This document shows, piece after piece, positions 31,693 to 41,859 of a stretch of DNA of 64,000 nt (positions are counted from its first letter, which is position 1; every line of letters begins with the position of its first letter). The DNA lies in NCBI RefSeq assembly GCF_900128505.1, contig NZ_LT669941.1, positions 2,335,104-2,399,103 of the forward strand, written 5' to 3'. Below the pieces are notes generated by a model that saw only the letters and a list, made by a program, of their open reading frames with translations, was not told the origin of the DNA and searched no databases. The position numbers and the translations under genes were made by a program. This DNA is from Parabacteroides timonensis. GTDB lineage: Bacteria; Bacteroidota; Bacteroidia; Bacteroidales; Tannerellaceae.

Positions 31693-33576
31693 TTAAGCCA
31701 ATTCACTTAGCTCCAGCCAACGCATTGTCTTTTCGTCGATTTCTTCAATTACTTTCGCAATACGTTCCGACTTAGTCATCAATTCATCGTTGCTAAGAGT
31801 TCCGCTGCTCATTGCCGTTTCCAGTTCAGCTTTTTCGGCTTCAAGCTGCGGTATTTCCGCTTCCAGTGCTTCGAACTCCTTCCGCTCCTTGAAAGTAAGT
31901 TTCTTTTTCTGCTCAGGCTGCGGACGGTTATTCTTTTCAGGAGCCGGTGTTTGTTTGGGCTGACGGGCTGCTTCAGCCTCTTTCTCCAACTGATCCTGCA
32001 CCTCTTTCCAGTCACGGTATTGGGTATAATTACCAGGGAAATCCTTCAAATCGGCATTACCACGGAATACTAACAAGTGATCGACTACTTTATCCATAAA
32101 GTAACGGTCGTGCGAAACAACGATTACACAACCCTTAAAGTTTCGCAGGTACTCTTCCAATACATTCAGGGTCACGATATCCAGATCATTGGTCGGCTCA
32201 TCCAGTACCAGGAAGTTCGGGTTGCGCATCAGGACGGTACACAGATATAAACGACGTTTTTCTCCACCACTCAGCTTATAGACATAGCTATGCTGCTTTT
32301 CGGGAGTGAACAGGAAATAATTCAGAAATTGGGAAACACCCAACTTCTTACCGTCCCCAAGATCGACATATTCGGCTATATCCTGCACGACATCGATCAC
32401 CTTCATCTGCTCGTCAAACTGCAGACCATCCTGACTGTAATAGCCGAAACGGACTGTTTCGCCGACATCGAAGCGTCCACTATCCGGTTCCACTTCGCCC
32501 ATCAGCATTTTAATAAAGGTAGACTTCCCTGTTCCGTTGTTACCTACGATACCCATCTTTTCGTAACGGGCAAAAATATAATTGAAATCTTCTACAATCT
32601 TGATACTGCCGAAACTTTTCGTAACATGTTCCGCTTCAAAAATCTTCGAACCGATATAGGATGCTTTCACATCCAGGTTCACATTACCGTTATCCCGTTG
32701 CTGCTTGGCTTTCTTTTCCAGTTCATAAAAAGCATCGATACGATATTTAGCTTTCGTACCGCGTGCCTGCGGCTGACGACGCATCCATTCCAACTCTTTC
32801 CTTAACAGGTTGTTGGCACGTTCTACTTCTGTGTTCATCGTCTCCATCCGTTCCTGACGTTTTTCCAGATAATAACTGTAATTACCTTTATACTGATAAA
32901 TTTGCTGACGGTCTATTTCGATAATCTCGCTGCAGACACGATCCAGGAAATAACGGTCGTGAGTAACCATCAGGATACTGATATTGGCACGGCTCAGGTA
33001 ACCTTCCAGCCATTCGGTCATTTCCAGGTCGAGGTGGTTGGTCGGCTCATCGAGAATGATCAGTTCGGGGTCGGTGATCAGAACGTTAGCCAATGCCACA
33101 CGTTTCAACTGCCCACCGGACAGATGTTCTACTTTCTGATCGAAGTTTGTGATCTTCAACTGCGAAAGGATCTGTTTGGCACGTTGTTCATAATCCCAGG
33201 CTTTCAGGTTATCCATACGCATCAGGATATCCTGCAGGTTGGAATGATCATCGCTCGCCATCACTTCTTCATACTCGGCAATCAGACGAACCGTCTCGTT
33301 CGGAGAATAGAAACAGGCTTGCAGAACAGTCAACCCTTCCGGATAAACAGGTGTCTGCTCCAGATAACCGACACGCAGGTCGTTGCGAAACACAACCGCC
33401 CCATTATCATAATCCTCCTTTCCGGCAATGATATTCAGTAAAGTTGTTTTACCTGTACCGTTCTTTGCAATAAGGCCCACTTTCTGACCTTGTGCAATAC
33501 CAAATGTAATATCCTCAAAAAGAACCAAATCGCCGAAGCTCTTGGTCAGTCCGTCTATCTGTAAATAACTGATCAT
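31693..33576 (-). CDS. ABC-F family ATPase (Uup/ribosome-protection type)
   Basis: The 627-residue soluble protein has two ATPase domains: Walker A AKNGTGKTT near 37-45 with signature LSGGQLKR and Walker B LIILDEPTNHLD, and GNNGTGKST near 345-353 with LSGGEKRR and LVLDEPTNDLD. An inter-domain linker lies at about 240-300, and a charged coiled coil occupies about 550-627. There are no membrane segments, so it is not a transporter. ABC-F proteins act on ribosomes; the C-terminal coiled coil is typical of Uup. Which ABC-F subclass this is, and whether it affects antibiotics, is not clear. Confidence 0.92.
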   Translation of the reverse strand: MISYLQIDGLTKSFGDLVLFEDITFGIAQGQKVGLIAKNGTGKTTLLNIIAGKEDYDNGAVVFRNDLRVGYLEQTPVYPEGLTVLQACFYSPNETVRLIAEYEEVMASDDHSNLQDILMRMDNLKAWDYEQRAKQILSQLKITNFDQKVEHLSGGQLKRVALANVLITDPELIILDEPTNHLDLEMTEWLEGYLSRANISILMVTHDRYFLDRVCSEIIEIDRQQIYQYKGNYSYYLEKRQERMETMNTEVERANNLLRKELEWMRRQPQARGTKAKYRIDAFYELEKKAKQQRDNGNVNLDVKASYIGSKIFEAEHVTKSFGSIKIVEDFNYIFARYEKMGIVGNNGTGKSTFIKMLMGEVEPDSGRFDVGETVRFGYYSQDGLQFDEQMKVIDVVQDIAEYVDLGDGKKLGVSQFLNYFLFTPEKQHSYVYKLSGGEKRRLYLCTVLMRNPNFLVLDEPTNDLDIVTLNVLEEYLRNFKGCVIVVSHDRYFMDKVVDHLLVFRGNADLKDFPGNYTQYRDWKEVQDQLEKEAEAARQPKQTPAPEKNNRPQPEQKKKLTFKERKEFEALEAEIPQLEAEKAELETAMSSGTLSNDELMTKSERIAKVIEEIDEKTMRWLELSELA

Positions 33577-33604
33577 ATTGCCTTGTGTACTTTACTTTGA
33601 GGGG

Positions 33605-33612
33605 CAAAGATA
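33605..33612 (-). promoter_or_regulatory. -7 element of the ABC-F gene
   Basis: Minus-strand TATCTTTG (plus-strand CAAAGATA) matches TAnnTTTG and lies 28 bases upstream of the start, between the gene and the CRISPR array. Confidence 0.5.
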
Positions 33613-33685
33613 CAAAAATTCGGTGGAGAGGCACGATTTAGTCTGGAAAGCCAATATTTTAAATTATGACTTAACTTTTTATTTT

Positions 33686-36600
33686 CAATAAATTCTAGTT
33701 AGTTCAATTAATACCAGGGAACAAACACATATAAGGCATTTCTATGAAATTTCTATTCTAGTTAGTTCAATTAATACGGATAAAGATCTGTTACCTAACG
33801 AACCAACTTGCATATTTCTATTCTAGTTAGTTCAATTAATACTCCCTATCGAGCAGTTGATTGGAACCATTGAAACCCATTTCTATTCTAGTTAGTTCAA
33901 TTAATACATTATACAGTATTACCCTGCCGGCATTACTATCAGAATTTCTACTCTAGTTAGTTCAATTAATACTCAATCACCAGAAGGCTCTTTTAAATAT
34001 CAAACAGCGATTTCTATTCTAGTTAGTTCAATTAATACTTTCGGAATGAACCCTTTTACCAGTGCCAATTTTCTATTTCTATTCTAGTTAGTTCAATTAA
34101 TACATTTTGTATATTCGCGGATACGATATGAATTTGTATTTCTATTCTAGTTAGTTCAATTAATACACCTGGAAGGAATTAAACGGGGAGTCCTGCATTG
34201 ATCATTTCTATTCTAGTTAGTTCAATTAATACAGCTCTAGCTAGTAATATTACCGCATGGTTTCAATATTTCTATTCTAGTTAGTTCAATTAATACTAGT
34301 CGATTAATAAGGAGGTTCGTTACTTGTTGATGATTTCTATTCTAGTTAGTTCAATTAATACAGTCGACGCTTTGGAGTATGCTTGAAAAATTCATTATTT
34401 CTATTCTAGTTAGTTCAATTAATACAATCTATTCAAGGATTATCCAAAGGTTTTATTCGTGCATTTCTATTCTAGTTAGTTCAATTAATACACGGCCGCG
34501 CCGTGTTGCTCTCGAGCGCGAAGGCCATTTCTATTCTAGTTAGTTCAATTAATACCATTTTCGACAATAAGACGAATTTTGTCAAGGTCATTTCTATTCT
34601 AGTTAGTTCAATTAATACTAAAAGAAGATGAAAGAAATAACCATTCATAATTTATTTCTATTCTAGTTAGTTCAATTAATACCTTTTTCACTTCAAGATA
34701 CTCTAAAGCGAATGCATCATTTCTATTCTAGTTAGTTCAATTAATACCTCTTCTGGAATTGGAATACGTTCTTTTTCTTCTATTTCTATTCTAGTTAGTT
34801 CAATTAATACAATTCAACATTCCCATTATCAGGAGGGCATACAGCATTTCTATTCTAGTTAGTTCAATTAATACTTATACGAGGAGCTCCCGGAGTTAAA
34901 GCGTAAATTCATTTCTATTCTAGTTAGTTCAATTAATACTTATCAATATAAGATGTGTCGGTAGCAGTTGGCACAATTTCTATTCTAGTTAGTTCAATTA
35001 ATACGCATAAAGTTTAATTCCTTTAGGTTAGAGGCTCCATATTTCTATTCTAGTTAGTTCAATTAATACAGGAGTTCTATAACGGAATAGCTAAGGTTGT
35101 AAACCATTTCTATTCTAGTTAGTTCAATTAATACCCTAATGCAGCAACTGCAGCAGCTGCTAAAACGTAATTTCTATTCTAGTTAGTTCAATTAATACTT
35201 CTCTGATACCGGGATGAGTTATATATACCAAGATTTCTATTCTAGTTAGTTCAATTAATACAACTGGCAGGAAGTAGGTGGAGGAAGGCTAGGCGGATTT
35301 CTATTCTAGTTAGTTCAATTAATACATTTGTGAATATTTCAATGCCGGTCTTTTCAGCTATTTCTATTCTAGTTAGTTCAATTAATACCTTATTTTGAAA
35401 ACATACATGCCAGACTGAAGGAACATTTCTATTCTAGTTAGTTCAATTAATACCATCGCTTTTTACGGTTTTCTGATCTCCCCAGACAACATTTCTATTC
35501 TAGTTAGTTCAATTAATACTTGTACATCTGTGGAGCCAGGGACATTTCTGCCTATTTCTATTCTAGTTAGTTCAATTAATACCACCAGGTACAATCTTCC
35601 CCCCTATTTCCAACCATATTTCTATTCTAGTTAGTTCAATTAATACGTCACGAAAGAACTCAATGACCATCCCGGCAAACCAATATTTCTATTCTAGTTA
35701 GTTCAATTAATACCCAATTCAACAGTCGGTATTCGGATCTATTTAGTGAATTTCTATTCTAGTTAGTTCAATTAATACTTATCAAAAGAAGCAGGGGGGA
35801 CACTGATACGTGTATTTCTATTCTAGTTAGTTCAATTAATACATATATAAATGCCGAAAGGCCCCAGTCTATTGACATTTCTATTCTAGTTAGTTCAATT
35901 AATACGAAGCGGGAAGAACATCGGTTCCTGCAAATACTGGATTTCTATTCTAGTTAGTTCAATTAATACTGATTTGGAATACGCGTCAGAATACGACGAA
36001 ATTCCATTTCTATTCTAGTTAGTTCAATTAATACGACGCGGCCCGGGAAAGAGATTCAAATAGTTTCCGTATTTCTATTCTAGTTAGTTCAATTAATACA
36101 TCTCGAAAGACAACAGACAAACAGCGTGTATATGATTTCTATTCTAGTTAGTTCAATTAATACATATATATTTTCATCTCCATAATATTGTATAGACATA
36201 TTTCTATTCTAGTTAGTTCAATTAATACTAAATACCAATTTTCATCTTCGCTCTGCTTTTCACATTTCTATTCTAGTTAGTTCAATTAATACATTCGACA
36301 GTAATCAAAGATTCAACTGTAATCGTCAATTTCTATTCTAGTTAGTTCAATTAATACCGGGATGCCCTAAGTGTTGTAGTAGCCATTGGGCACATTTCTA
36401 TTCTAGTTAGTTCAATTAATACTTATTTGATGCATTACAAATTTAGGTCATCCATTATTTCTATTCTAGTTAGTTCAATTAATACAAGGTCTTGCCTGTG
36501 ACAGGACTAATCCATATATCGATTTCTATTCTAGTTAGTTCAATTAATACCATGGAGCAATTCCGGAATGGGGCACATCTTGAATAATTTCTATTCTAGT

Positions 36601-36872
36601 TAGTTCAATTAATACTTCAGTTCAGTTTTAAAGGCGAATTAAACGAGATTATTTCTATTCTAGTTAGTTCAATTAATACGATACTTTGGATGCACTGAAA
36701 GAGGCTGTTCCCGAATTTCTATTCTAGTTAGTTCAATTAATACCCGGACGTTCGTTTTTTTTATAAATGTCGCTCAGATAATTTCTATTCTAGTTAGTTC
36801 AATTAATACTTCAATGGGTTAGATACGTTTTCCCTTCAACTCGATTTCTATTCTAGTTAGTTCAATTAATAC
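33686..36872 (-). CRISPR. Type I-B CRISPR array, 50 repeats and 49 spacers
   Basis: A 29-base repeat (plus strand: ATTTCTATTCTAG, TTAGTTC, AATTAATAC) recurs 50 times with 49 spacers of 34-38 bases. Read on the minus strand the repeat is GTATTAATTG to AATAGAAAT, and its 3' end ATAGAAAT resembles the 8-base 5' handle of type I-B crRNAs, so transcription is leftward with the leader on the right. This agrees with the degenerate repeat at the left end (33686-33714), whose handle part is lost, as is usual for the leader-distal end. One other variant repeat (33944-33972) has a single T-to-C change at 33951. The cas genes are to the right on the same strand. Confidence 0.98.
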
Positions 36873-36947
36873 CTTATCTATTAAAAATCACAAAGATTTA
36901 TATATCAACAAGTTCTAAAGTAAAAAATACATATTTCTTGAGATAAA
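36873..36947 (-). promoter_or_regulatory. CRISPR leader with IHF-like site
   Basis: The AT-rich stretch between the first leader-proximal repeat and the cas terminator is the best place for the array promoter. On the minus strand TTTA, 17 bases, AATCTTTG is one mismatch from the -7 consensus. A near match to the IHF consensus WATCAANNNNTTR lies at 36903-36915, and a second copy of the ATCAACAAGT core is at 37011-37020, on the far side of the terminator. IHF or HU bending of leaders helps spacer insertion in type I-E systems; here that is only inferred. Confidence 0.5.
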
Positions 36948-36993
36948 ATATGTCGACCTCCAATAATATAAAAAACCTTGGAGGTCGACATAT
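36948..36993 (-). terminator. Terminator of the cas operon
   Basis: A perfect 16-base stem, ATATGTCGACCTCCAA (36948-36963) with TTGGAGGTCGACATAT (36978-36993), and a 14-base loop. On the minus strand it is followed by TTTTATCT. It lies 97 bases beyond the cas2 stop and separates the cas operon from array transcription. Confidence 0.8.
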
Positions 36994-37089
36994 TAGATAA
37001 AAGACTATAAATCAACAAGTCAAAGATCTTCTTTAATGTTTTAAGCGATAGAAATCTTCAAAGGTCATGTGATCGACAGATATTAAAAA

Positions 37090-37353
37090 CTAAAGGAATA
37101 TATCAATAGAACTACGTTCTTTACCTATAATCTGTTTATCCATTGTCACTTTTGAAGCATTCTTAAAAATAACGATACTATCGCAAGTCTTATCCATAAA
37201 GGCTTCTGCCTGCATTATCAATTCCTTTAGACGAACTTCGGAGATCTCACCTTCAAAGACAGAATTCTGGATCCAGTTCAAATAACGTCGACAAAGTTTT
37301 AACATCTTCGCAACCCGTTTTTCTCCACAATCATAAACTAAGATCACATACAT
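37090..37353 (-). CDS. cas2: CRISPR-associated endonuclease Cas2
   Basis: This 87-residue protein opens with MYVILVYDCGEKRVAKMLKLCRRYLNWIQNSVFEGE, the diagnostic Cas2 ferredoxin-fold start with its metal-binding aspartate (D9). With Cas1 it forms the complex that captures and inserts new spacers. The start is the ATG at 37351-37353, which overlaps the cas1 stop as TAATG, so translation is coupled; a TTG two codons upstream lies inside cas1. It is the last gene of the operon and is followed by the terminator and leader. Confidence 0.95.
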   Translation of the reverse strand: MYVILVYDCGEKRVAKMLKLCRRYLNWIQNSVFEGEISEVRLKELIMQAEAFMDKTCDSIVIFKNASKVTMDKQIIGKERSSIDIFL

Positions 37354-38369
37354 TACCAATACATTTTAAAAGGTTTATATTCCTCTATTTCCAATAAATG
37401 CTTAGCTAACTTATAACATTCCAGTTTGATCAAATGTCTGTAACTAACTTTTCTACCCAGGGAACGATGCTGTATCGTTTCTTCCAGCCGATCTTCAACC
37501 GCTTTTACAAATATCTTTTTTCCTGATGAGTTTAGCAAGCATTTATTTAACTTCTTGTCAAAATGTTTACTTTGTATCTCTTTACGATTTAGAACCTTAA
37601 AAATCACTCGATCTACAATGATAGGCTTAAAAATTTCAGCCACATCCAAAGCCAATGAATAACGTCGCTCACCAGGGGTATGTAAATAACTGATCGTCGG
37701 GTTCAGTTGTGTTTGATGTATAGCCCTCAAACATAAAGTATAACACATCATGTTTCCAAACGACATTAAAGCATTTACTTCATTCTGTGGAGGTTGTTTT
37801 GTCCGAGAGCCCATTTCAAACTCATTTAAGATCAAATTGAAAGCCTCATAATATGTTTGACGGATCATTCCTTCTACCCCCATCAATTCATCTACAGACT
37901 CCGTACCAGAAATTTTCTCAGCATAATTATTGATTATATCCATAATATCTGCCATGTCTTTTCCTCTGCGATTATAATACTGCAGATTTTTTACCATATT
38001 ATAAGCTGCTCCTTCAATGAACTTTCGTGCAATTACCATACGTTTCTTTTTTGATTGATAAGCAGATGTCTGAGCTAAAATCATCCTTCCGGAAAGCAAA
38101 GAATCCCTCGGCATAAACGAACCTGTATAGTTTTCATAATAATCAAAAAAGTGCATTGCAATATCTTTCTGCCCTAGAAAATTAAACAATGAACTATTGG
38201 CACGCAAAGAACCGAACACATAAAATTCATTGATATCTTCAATAGGCAAATACCGGGGAGTCCCCAAAACCTCTCGTCCATCCTCATCATCTGAATAAGG
38301 AATAAATTTCAATGTATTATCTTTTCGCTCCAATATTCCGGGATTGAACAAATAAAATGTCTTTTTCAT
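37353..38369 (-). CDS. cas1: CRISPR-associated integrase Cas1 (type I-B)
   Basis: At 338 residues this is a full-length Cas1, the spacer integrase. Metal ligands are visible: E166 in GVEGMIRQTYY, H230 in SYLHTPGERRYSLALD and D242/E245 in LDVAEIFKP. The N-terminal beta domain (MKKTFYLFNPGILERKDNTLKF) is typical of type I-B Cas1. Its start overlaps the cas4 stop as ATGA and its stop overlaps the cas2 start. Cas1, Cas2 and Cas4 together choose and insert spacers at the leader end of the adjacent array. Confidence 0.97.
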   Translation of the reverse strand: MKKTFYLFNPGILERKDNTLKFIPYSDDEDGREVLGTPRYLPIEDINEFYVFGSLRANSSLFNFLGQKDIAMHFFDYYENYTGSFMPRDSLLSGRMILAQTSAYQSKKKRMVIARKFIEGAAYNMVKNLQYYNRRGKDMADIMDIINNYAEKISGTESVDELMGVEGMIRQTYYEAFNLILNEFEMGSRTKQPPQNEVNALMSFGNMMCYTLCLRAIHQTQLNPTISYLHTPGERRYSLALDVAEIFKPIIVDRVIFKVLNRKEIQSKHFDKKLNKCLLNSSGKKIFVKAVEDRLEETIQHRSLGRKVSYRHLIKLECYKLAKHLLEIEEYKPFKMYW

Positions 38370-38881
38370 AAATCATCTGGTTCTACAATATAACAAAAAT
38401 CATAATAACTACAGTTTTTACAGATACGCTTTTTATCTTTAGGAGGACAAATATCCGAATGAATTATTTGGCTGATCTCTCCTTTCATTTCATTCAGCGT
38501 CTCTCTGTCAACATCACTTAACACGACTTGTTTTGTCTGTCTCAATGTCGGATACTCTAAAACACCGGAACAACCAACAATGCCATTACGTTCAAAGACA
38601 TATAAATAGTACTTCAATTGCCATTCATGCGCTGTTTCTATTTTATCAGATTTTTTTATCTCATGAATTACTTTGTTCGTTGCATCATAATAATCCACTT
38701 TAATCCCATCGACCTCTACCTCTTCATATTTACTTGAACGTTGCGGATAGGAATCTTCGTGGATCAATTTTCCCTCATACACTAAATCTGAAGTATGCTC
38801 AAAATTGATACCATTAGCAAACAACCAAAGTTTTCGTTTGCATATTTGATAATAATTGAAATGTGTTCCGGTGATTTGCAT
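38366..38881 (-). CDS. cas4: CRISPR-associated exonuclease Cas4
   Basis: This 171-residue RecB-fold nuclease trims prespacers and helps select those with a proper PAM. The four iron-sulfur cysteines are C14 (YYQICKRK), C154, C157 and C163 (CKNCSYYDFC). Nuclease motifs are DYYDATNKVIHEIKKS near 65-78, with the acidic residue in DYYD and the EIKK lysine, and QLKYYLYVFE near 88. It lies between cas3 and cas1 and overlaps cas1 by four bases. Confidence 0.94.
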   Translation of the reverse strand: MQITGTHFNYYQICKRKLWLFANGINFEHTSDLVYEGKLIHEDSYPQRSSKYEEVEVDGIKVDYYDATNKVIHEIKKSDKIETAHEWQLKYYLYVFERNGIVGCSGVLEYPTLRQTKQVVLSDVDRETLNEMKGEISQIIHSDICPPKDKKRICKNCSYYDFCYIVEPDDL

Positions 38882-38902
38882 AACAAGTTTGATTATAATT
38901 AA

Positions 38903-41185
38903 TCATAAAAACAATTGTTCATTCATATTATCTATTTTAGATATCTGAAGCCCTATTTCCTCATTATAAGCACGTTTCATAACCAAGATAGATTTATTAT
39001 TGAGTCTGTCGTCATTCATTTTAGTATAACAAAAAGTCTCTCTACTTATTTCCTTATTTTTTAACAATGCGAAAAAACGACTCTCTCTAATTGAAACCAA
39101 TAATCCTTCAGCCTTTATTAATTGACATGAATCAAGGTATTTTTGATATTGTTGTACTAAGCAAACAGGAAGAACCTTAATACCATCGAATTGTTTATAA
39201 AACATATCTTCTGATTTTTCATCATAGGCTAAAAGTTTCAATCGATTACGTATACTTAAAGACAACATTTCATAGGTTATATCAAAATCCTCTTTTTGAC
39301 AATCCTCCCAATCTGGATATACCTTATCAATATATGCTTGTAAATCTTTCTCATGAATGACCCCATTATCTTTTTCCTCTATTTTATAGAGGATTTCTAT
39401 CGAACGAGAAACAATCGCTTCATTATAAATGAACTTATCTTTTTCATTTTGCGTATCAAAAACATGACAAACACAAAACCCCTTTTGACGTTTTCTGTTC
39501 ACTCGACCAAAGCGCTGAACTAATGCATCCAAAGGAGCTGGCTCTGTATAAATCGTATCATAATCAATATCCAGACTAACTTCTATAGCTTGAGTTCCTA
39601 CTAATAGCTGTATCTCCTCATTTTGAAGTTTAATTTCTTTTTTATTACGATCTTCTGCATTAAATGAACCATGAAGTAATAATTTGCTTCCCTGGATATA
39701 GAGGCTCTTATAAACATTTTGTGCTTGTTCAACTGTATTACATACAACAAGGACCTTTTTTCCCTCATCAAGATCCTTTTGAATTAAATCTAACGAATTC
39801 TGTAATACTCCTTCTTCTATACTAATTTTATGTCTATCAAATTTTTTATACAAATTTTCATCTGCAACTACTCTGCTATGTTCACCTATTGCCCGTTCTA
39901 AAATATGCAACATAAACGAAGGTAAAGTTGCAGTCATTACAAAAACATTTACATTCATATATCGCGAGCAAAATTCTAATAAAACTATAATCTGAGCAAA
40001 TGTTTTACTATCATAAGCATGGATCTCATCAAAAATAAAATATCCACCTGACCACTCTGACATTCCCTTTTCAAAACCTTTTAGTCCAAATAAATACTTC
40101 AACAATTGAAAAGGAGTAACTATTTTCATTGGAGTAACTAATGTTTTAAAATCTTGTATCAGTTGTTCCCTCCCCGTTGCATTCCAAGATTTATCAGATG
40201 ACATCTTATTCTCTATATATTGTGACAGCTTTCCATGAAGCATTCCGACCCAATGAGTATCACTAGATGCATAACCATCACTAAACTTCATATTTAGTCT
40301 TTCATACATGGCATTAATGGAAGCTGTGTAAGGTAATACATAAAATATTCGACCTTCACCTCTTTTTTCTAATTGACGTTTTAACCACAAAATAGATGTT
40401 TCTGTTTTTCCTGATCCGGTTGGAGACGATAATATTACATTACCTATGAGTTGATATGCTTCTTCTTGATGTTTATATAAAGGATACTCAAATAAAAAAG
40501 AAAAATTAGCATCAGACAATTTATAAAGTCTTGTAATACCAGCGGATGCCAGATGGTCACATTGTTTCACAAATCCAATCAGCAATAAACATCGCATAAA
40601 TACATTATCCGACAAACAACAAGGAGTATGATGGTATGATTTTACAAGAGAAACAATATCTATAATATCATCGTTGATCTTTTGAAAACCATAAACATTT
40701 AAGATCTTCCAAATTTTATTTCTCCATAACTTTCCACATTCATCTTCAAAAGACAGATTATCACATGAATACCAACCAGGTCGAGCAACTGATACATAAT
40801 TATCAAGAACGAATTCATATATTTCATCAAGGCTTCTATGATGTCCTATCACTGCATAATATATAAGCTCTTTCCATTTATCTGGAATATCAGCTTGTTT
40901 AATAAAGTAAAGTGAAAATATTTCATGCCTTTGATGGTTCCAGGTATTTGGTGAGTATTTATAAAGTATGCGTTGAAACTCACTATGCGACTTTCCTGTA
41001 TCATGAAATACGATACAGTCATGCACTAGTTTCCAAAATACTTTACGATCCGCCAAGGGCAAATTAGGAAAGCACTTAACCAACTGTTCATAGATGATTA
41101 AACAATCATCTATATGCTGTTTTAAAGAAACCTCAGGTTCTGACTTAGCCAGAACCTGAGGTTTCTGAGGAAGAGTCACACTCAT
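38903..41185 (-). CDS. cas3: CRISPR-associated helicase-nuclease Cas3
   Basis: The 760-residue protein has an N-terminal HD nuclease domain (H61-D62 in FHDTGKSHSEF, later HQRHEIFS and YYAVIGHHRSLD) and a C-terminal superfamily 2 helicase (Walker A SSPTGSGKTETS near 252, DEIH in FDEIHAYDS near 387, SAT-like MTATLP near 420, and QRFGRVNRKRQ near 560). Cas3 is recruited by Cascade to degrade target DNA. Both domains are intact in one chain. Its start overlaps the cas5 stop as ATGA. Confidence 0.97.
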   Translation of the reverse strand: MSVTLPQKPQVLAKSEPEVSLKQHIDDCLIIYEQLVKCFPNLPLADRKVFWKLVHDCIVFHDTGKSHSEFQRILYKYSPNTWNHQRHEIFSLYFIKQADIPDKWKELIYYAVIGHHRSLDEIYEFVLDNYVSVARPGWYSCDNLSFEDECGKLWRNKIWKILNVYGFQKINDDIIDIVSLVKSYHHTPCCLSDNVFMRCLLLIGFVKQCDHLASAGITRLYKLSDANFSFLFEYPLYKHQEEAYQLIGNVILSSPTGSGKTETSILWLKRQLEKRGEGRIFYVLPYTASINAMYERLNMKFSDGYASSDTHWVGMLHGKLSQYIENKMSSDKSWNATGREQLIQDFKTLVTPMKIVTPFQLLKYLFGLKGFEKGMSEWSGGYFIFDEIHAYDSKTFAQIIVLLEFCSRYMNVNVFVMTATLPSFMLHILERAIGEHSRVVADENLYKKFDRHKISIEEGVLQNSLDLIQKDLDEGKKVLVVCNTVEQAQNVYKSLYIQGSKLLLHGSFNAEDRNKKEIKLQNEEIQLLVGTQAIEVSLDIDYDTIYTEPAPLDALVQRFGRVNRKRQKGFCVCHVFDTQNEKDKFIYNEAIVSRSIEILYKIEEKDNGVIHEKDLQAYIDKVYPDWEDCQKEDFDITYEMLSLSIRNRLKLLAYDEKSEDMFYKQFDGIKVLPVCLVQQYQKYLDSCQLIKAEGLLVSIRESRFFALLKNKEISRETFCYTKMNDDRLNNKSILVMKRAYNEEIGLQISKIDNMNEQLFL

Positions 41186-41859
41186 ATATATTCGGCAAAA
41201 TTCAATTGATGAAAATAAATATCAATTTGTTTTTCTTCAATACAATCTCTATACGCAGTTAAATGTGTCTGTACATCAGCTGCATTATACGGTATAACAG
41301 AATAAGCTTCAGTTCCTATGTTATTACGAGGTATTGTTTCCGTAAAATATTTTGGCAATGCCTGTATAGCCCCCGGTAAACAATTTTCTTTAAAAGGTAC
41401 AATTTGTCCTTTAATCTTACATGCACCTATAACTTCATTCAATTCAACCTCTTCTATAGAGTTGACAGAAGCTAAATCCGAACTTCTTCCTAACAAAATA
41501 GAATAGTAGGGATTACGAAAGTATCTCACCAACTCTAAATCAACTAAATAAAGATACAGACAGTTTTCAAAAAGAAACTCTCTCCTAATCACATTGGATT
41601 TCACTTGATTTTTGGGGATGTTTTTTGAGTCTAGTTCAACCTGATAGATTGTTTCCAAATCAACGGATTTTCCCTCATATTCAAAATAATAGCCTAAAAG
41701 CAATTCACTGTGAACAAGATATTTACCAGCACAGGCATTCAAAATTCCCAATACCGTACTAATAGGAGGAACAAGCAATGTAGGCTGGAACCCGGATATA
41801 ATATTGGGATAGCGAAAACTTGAAGTCCATGAACTTATTTTAATACGGTAAGCCTTCAT
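41182..41859 (-). CDS. cas5: Cascade subunit Cas5 (type I-B, Cas5t-like)
   Basis: This 225-residue RAMP protein caps the 5' handle of the crRNA in Cascade. It opens with MKAYRIKISSWTSSFRYPNIISGFQPTLLVPPISTVLGILNACAG, the conserved Cas5 start with the PxxSTVxGxL element. Its start overlaps the cas7 stop by one base (TAATG) and its end overlaps cas3. The subtype is judged from the Cst2-like Cas7 next to it. Confidence 0.93.
   Translation of the reverse strand: MKAYRIKISSWTSSFRYPNIISGFQPTLLVPPISTVLGILNACAGKYLVHSELLLGYYFEYEGKSVDLETIYQVELDSKNIPKNQVKSNVIRREFLFENCLYLYLVDLELVRYFRNPYYSILLGRSSDLASVNSIEEVELNEVIGACKIKGQIVPFKENCLPGAIQALPKYFTETIPRNNIGTEAYSVIPYNAADVQTHLTAYRDCIEEKQIDIYFHQLNFAEYI

Noticed and set aside
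33715..33748. Extra repeat inside spacer 1
   Set aside because: Spacer 1 ends with ATTTCTATGAA, resembling the start of the repeat, but only 8 bases match and spacing fits a normal spacer.
37357..37359. TTG start for cas2
   Set aside because: The ATG at 37351-37353 overlaps the cas1 stop in a normal TAATG coupling and gives the standard MYVILVYD opening.
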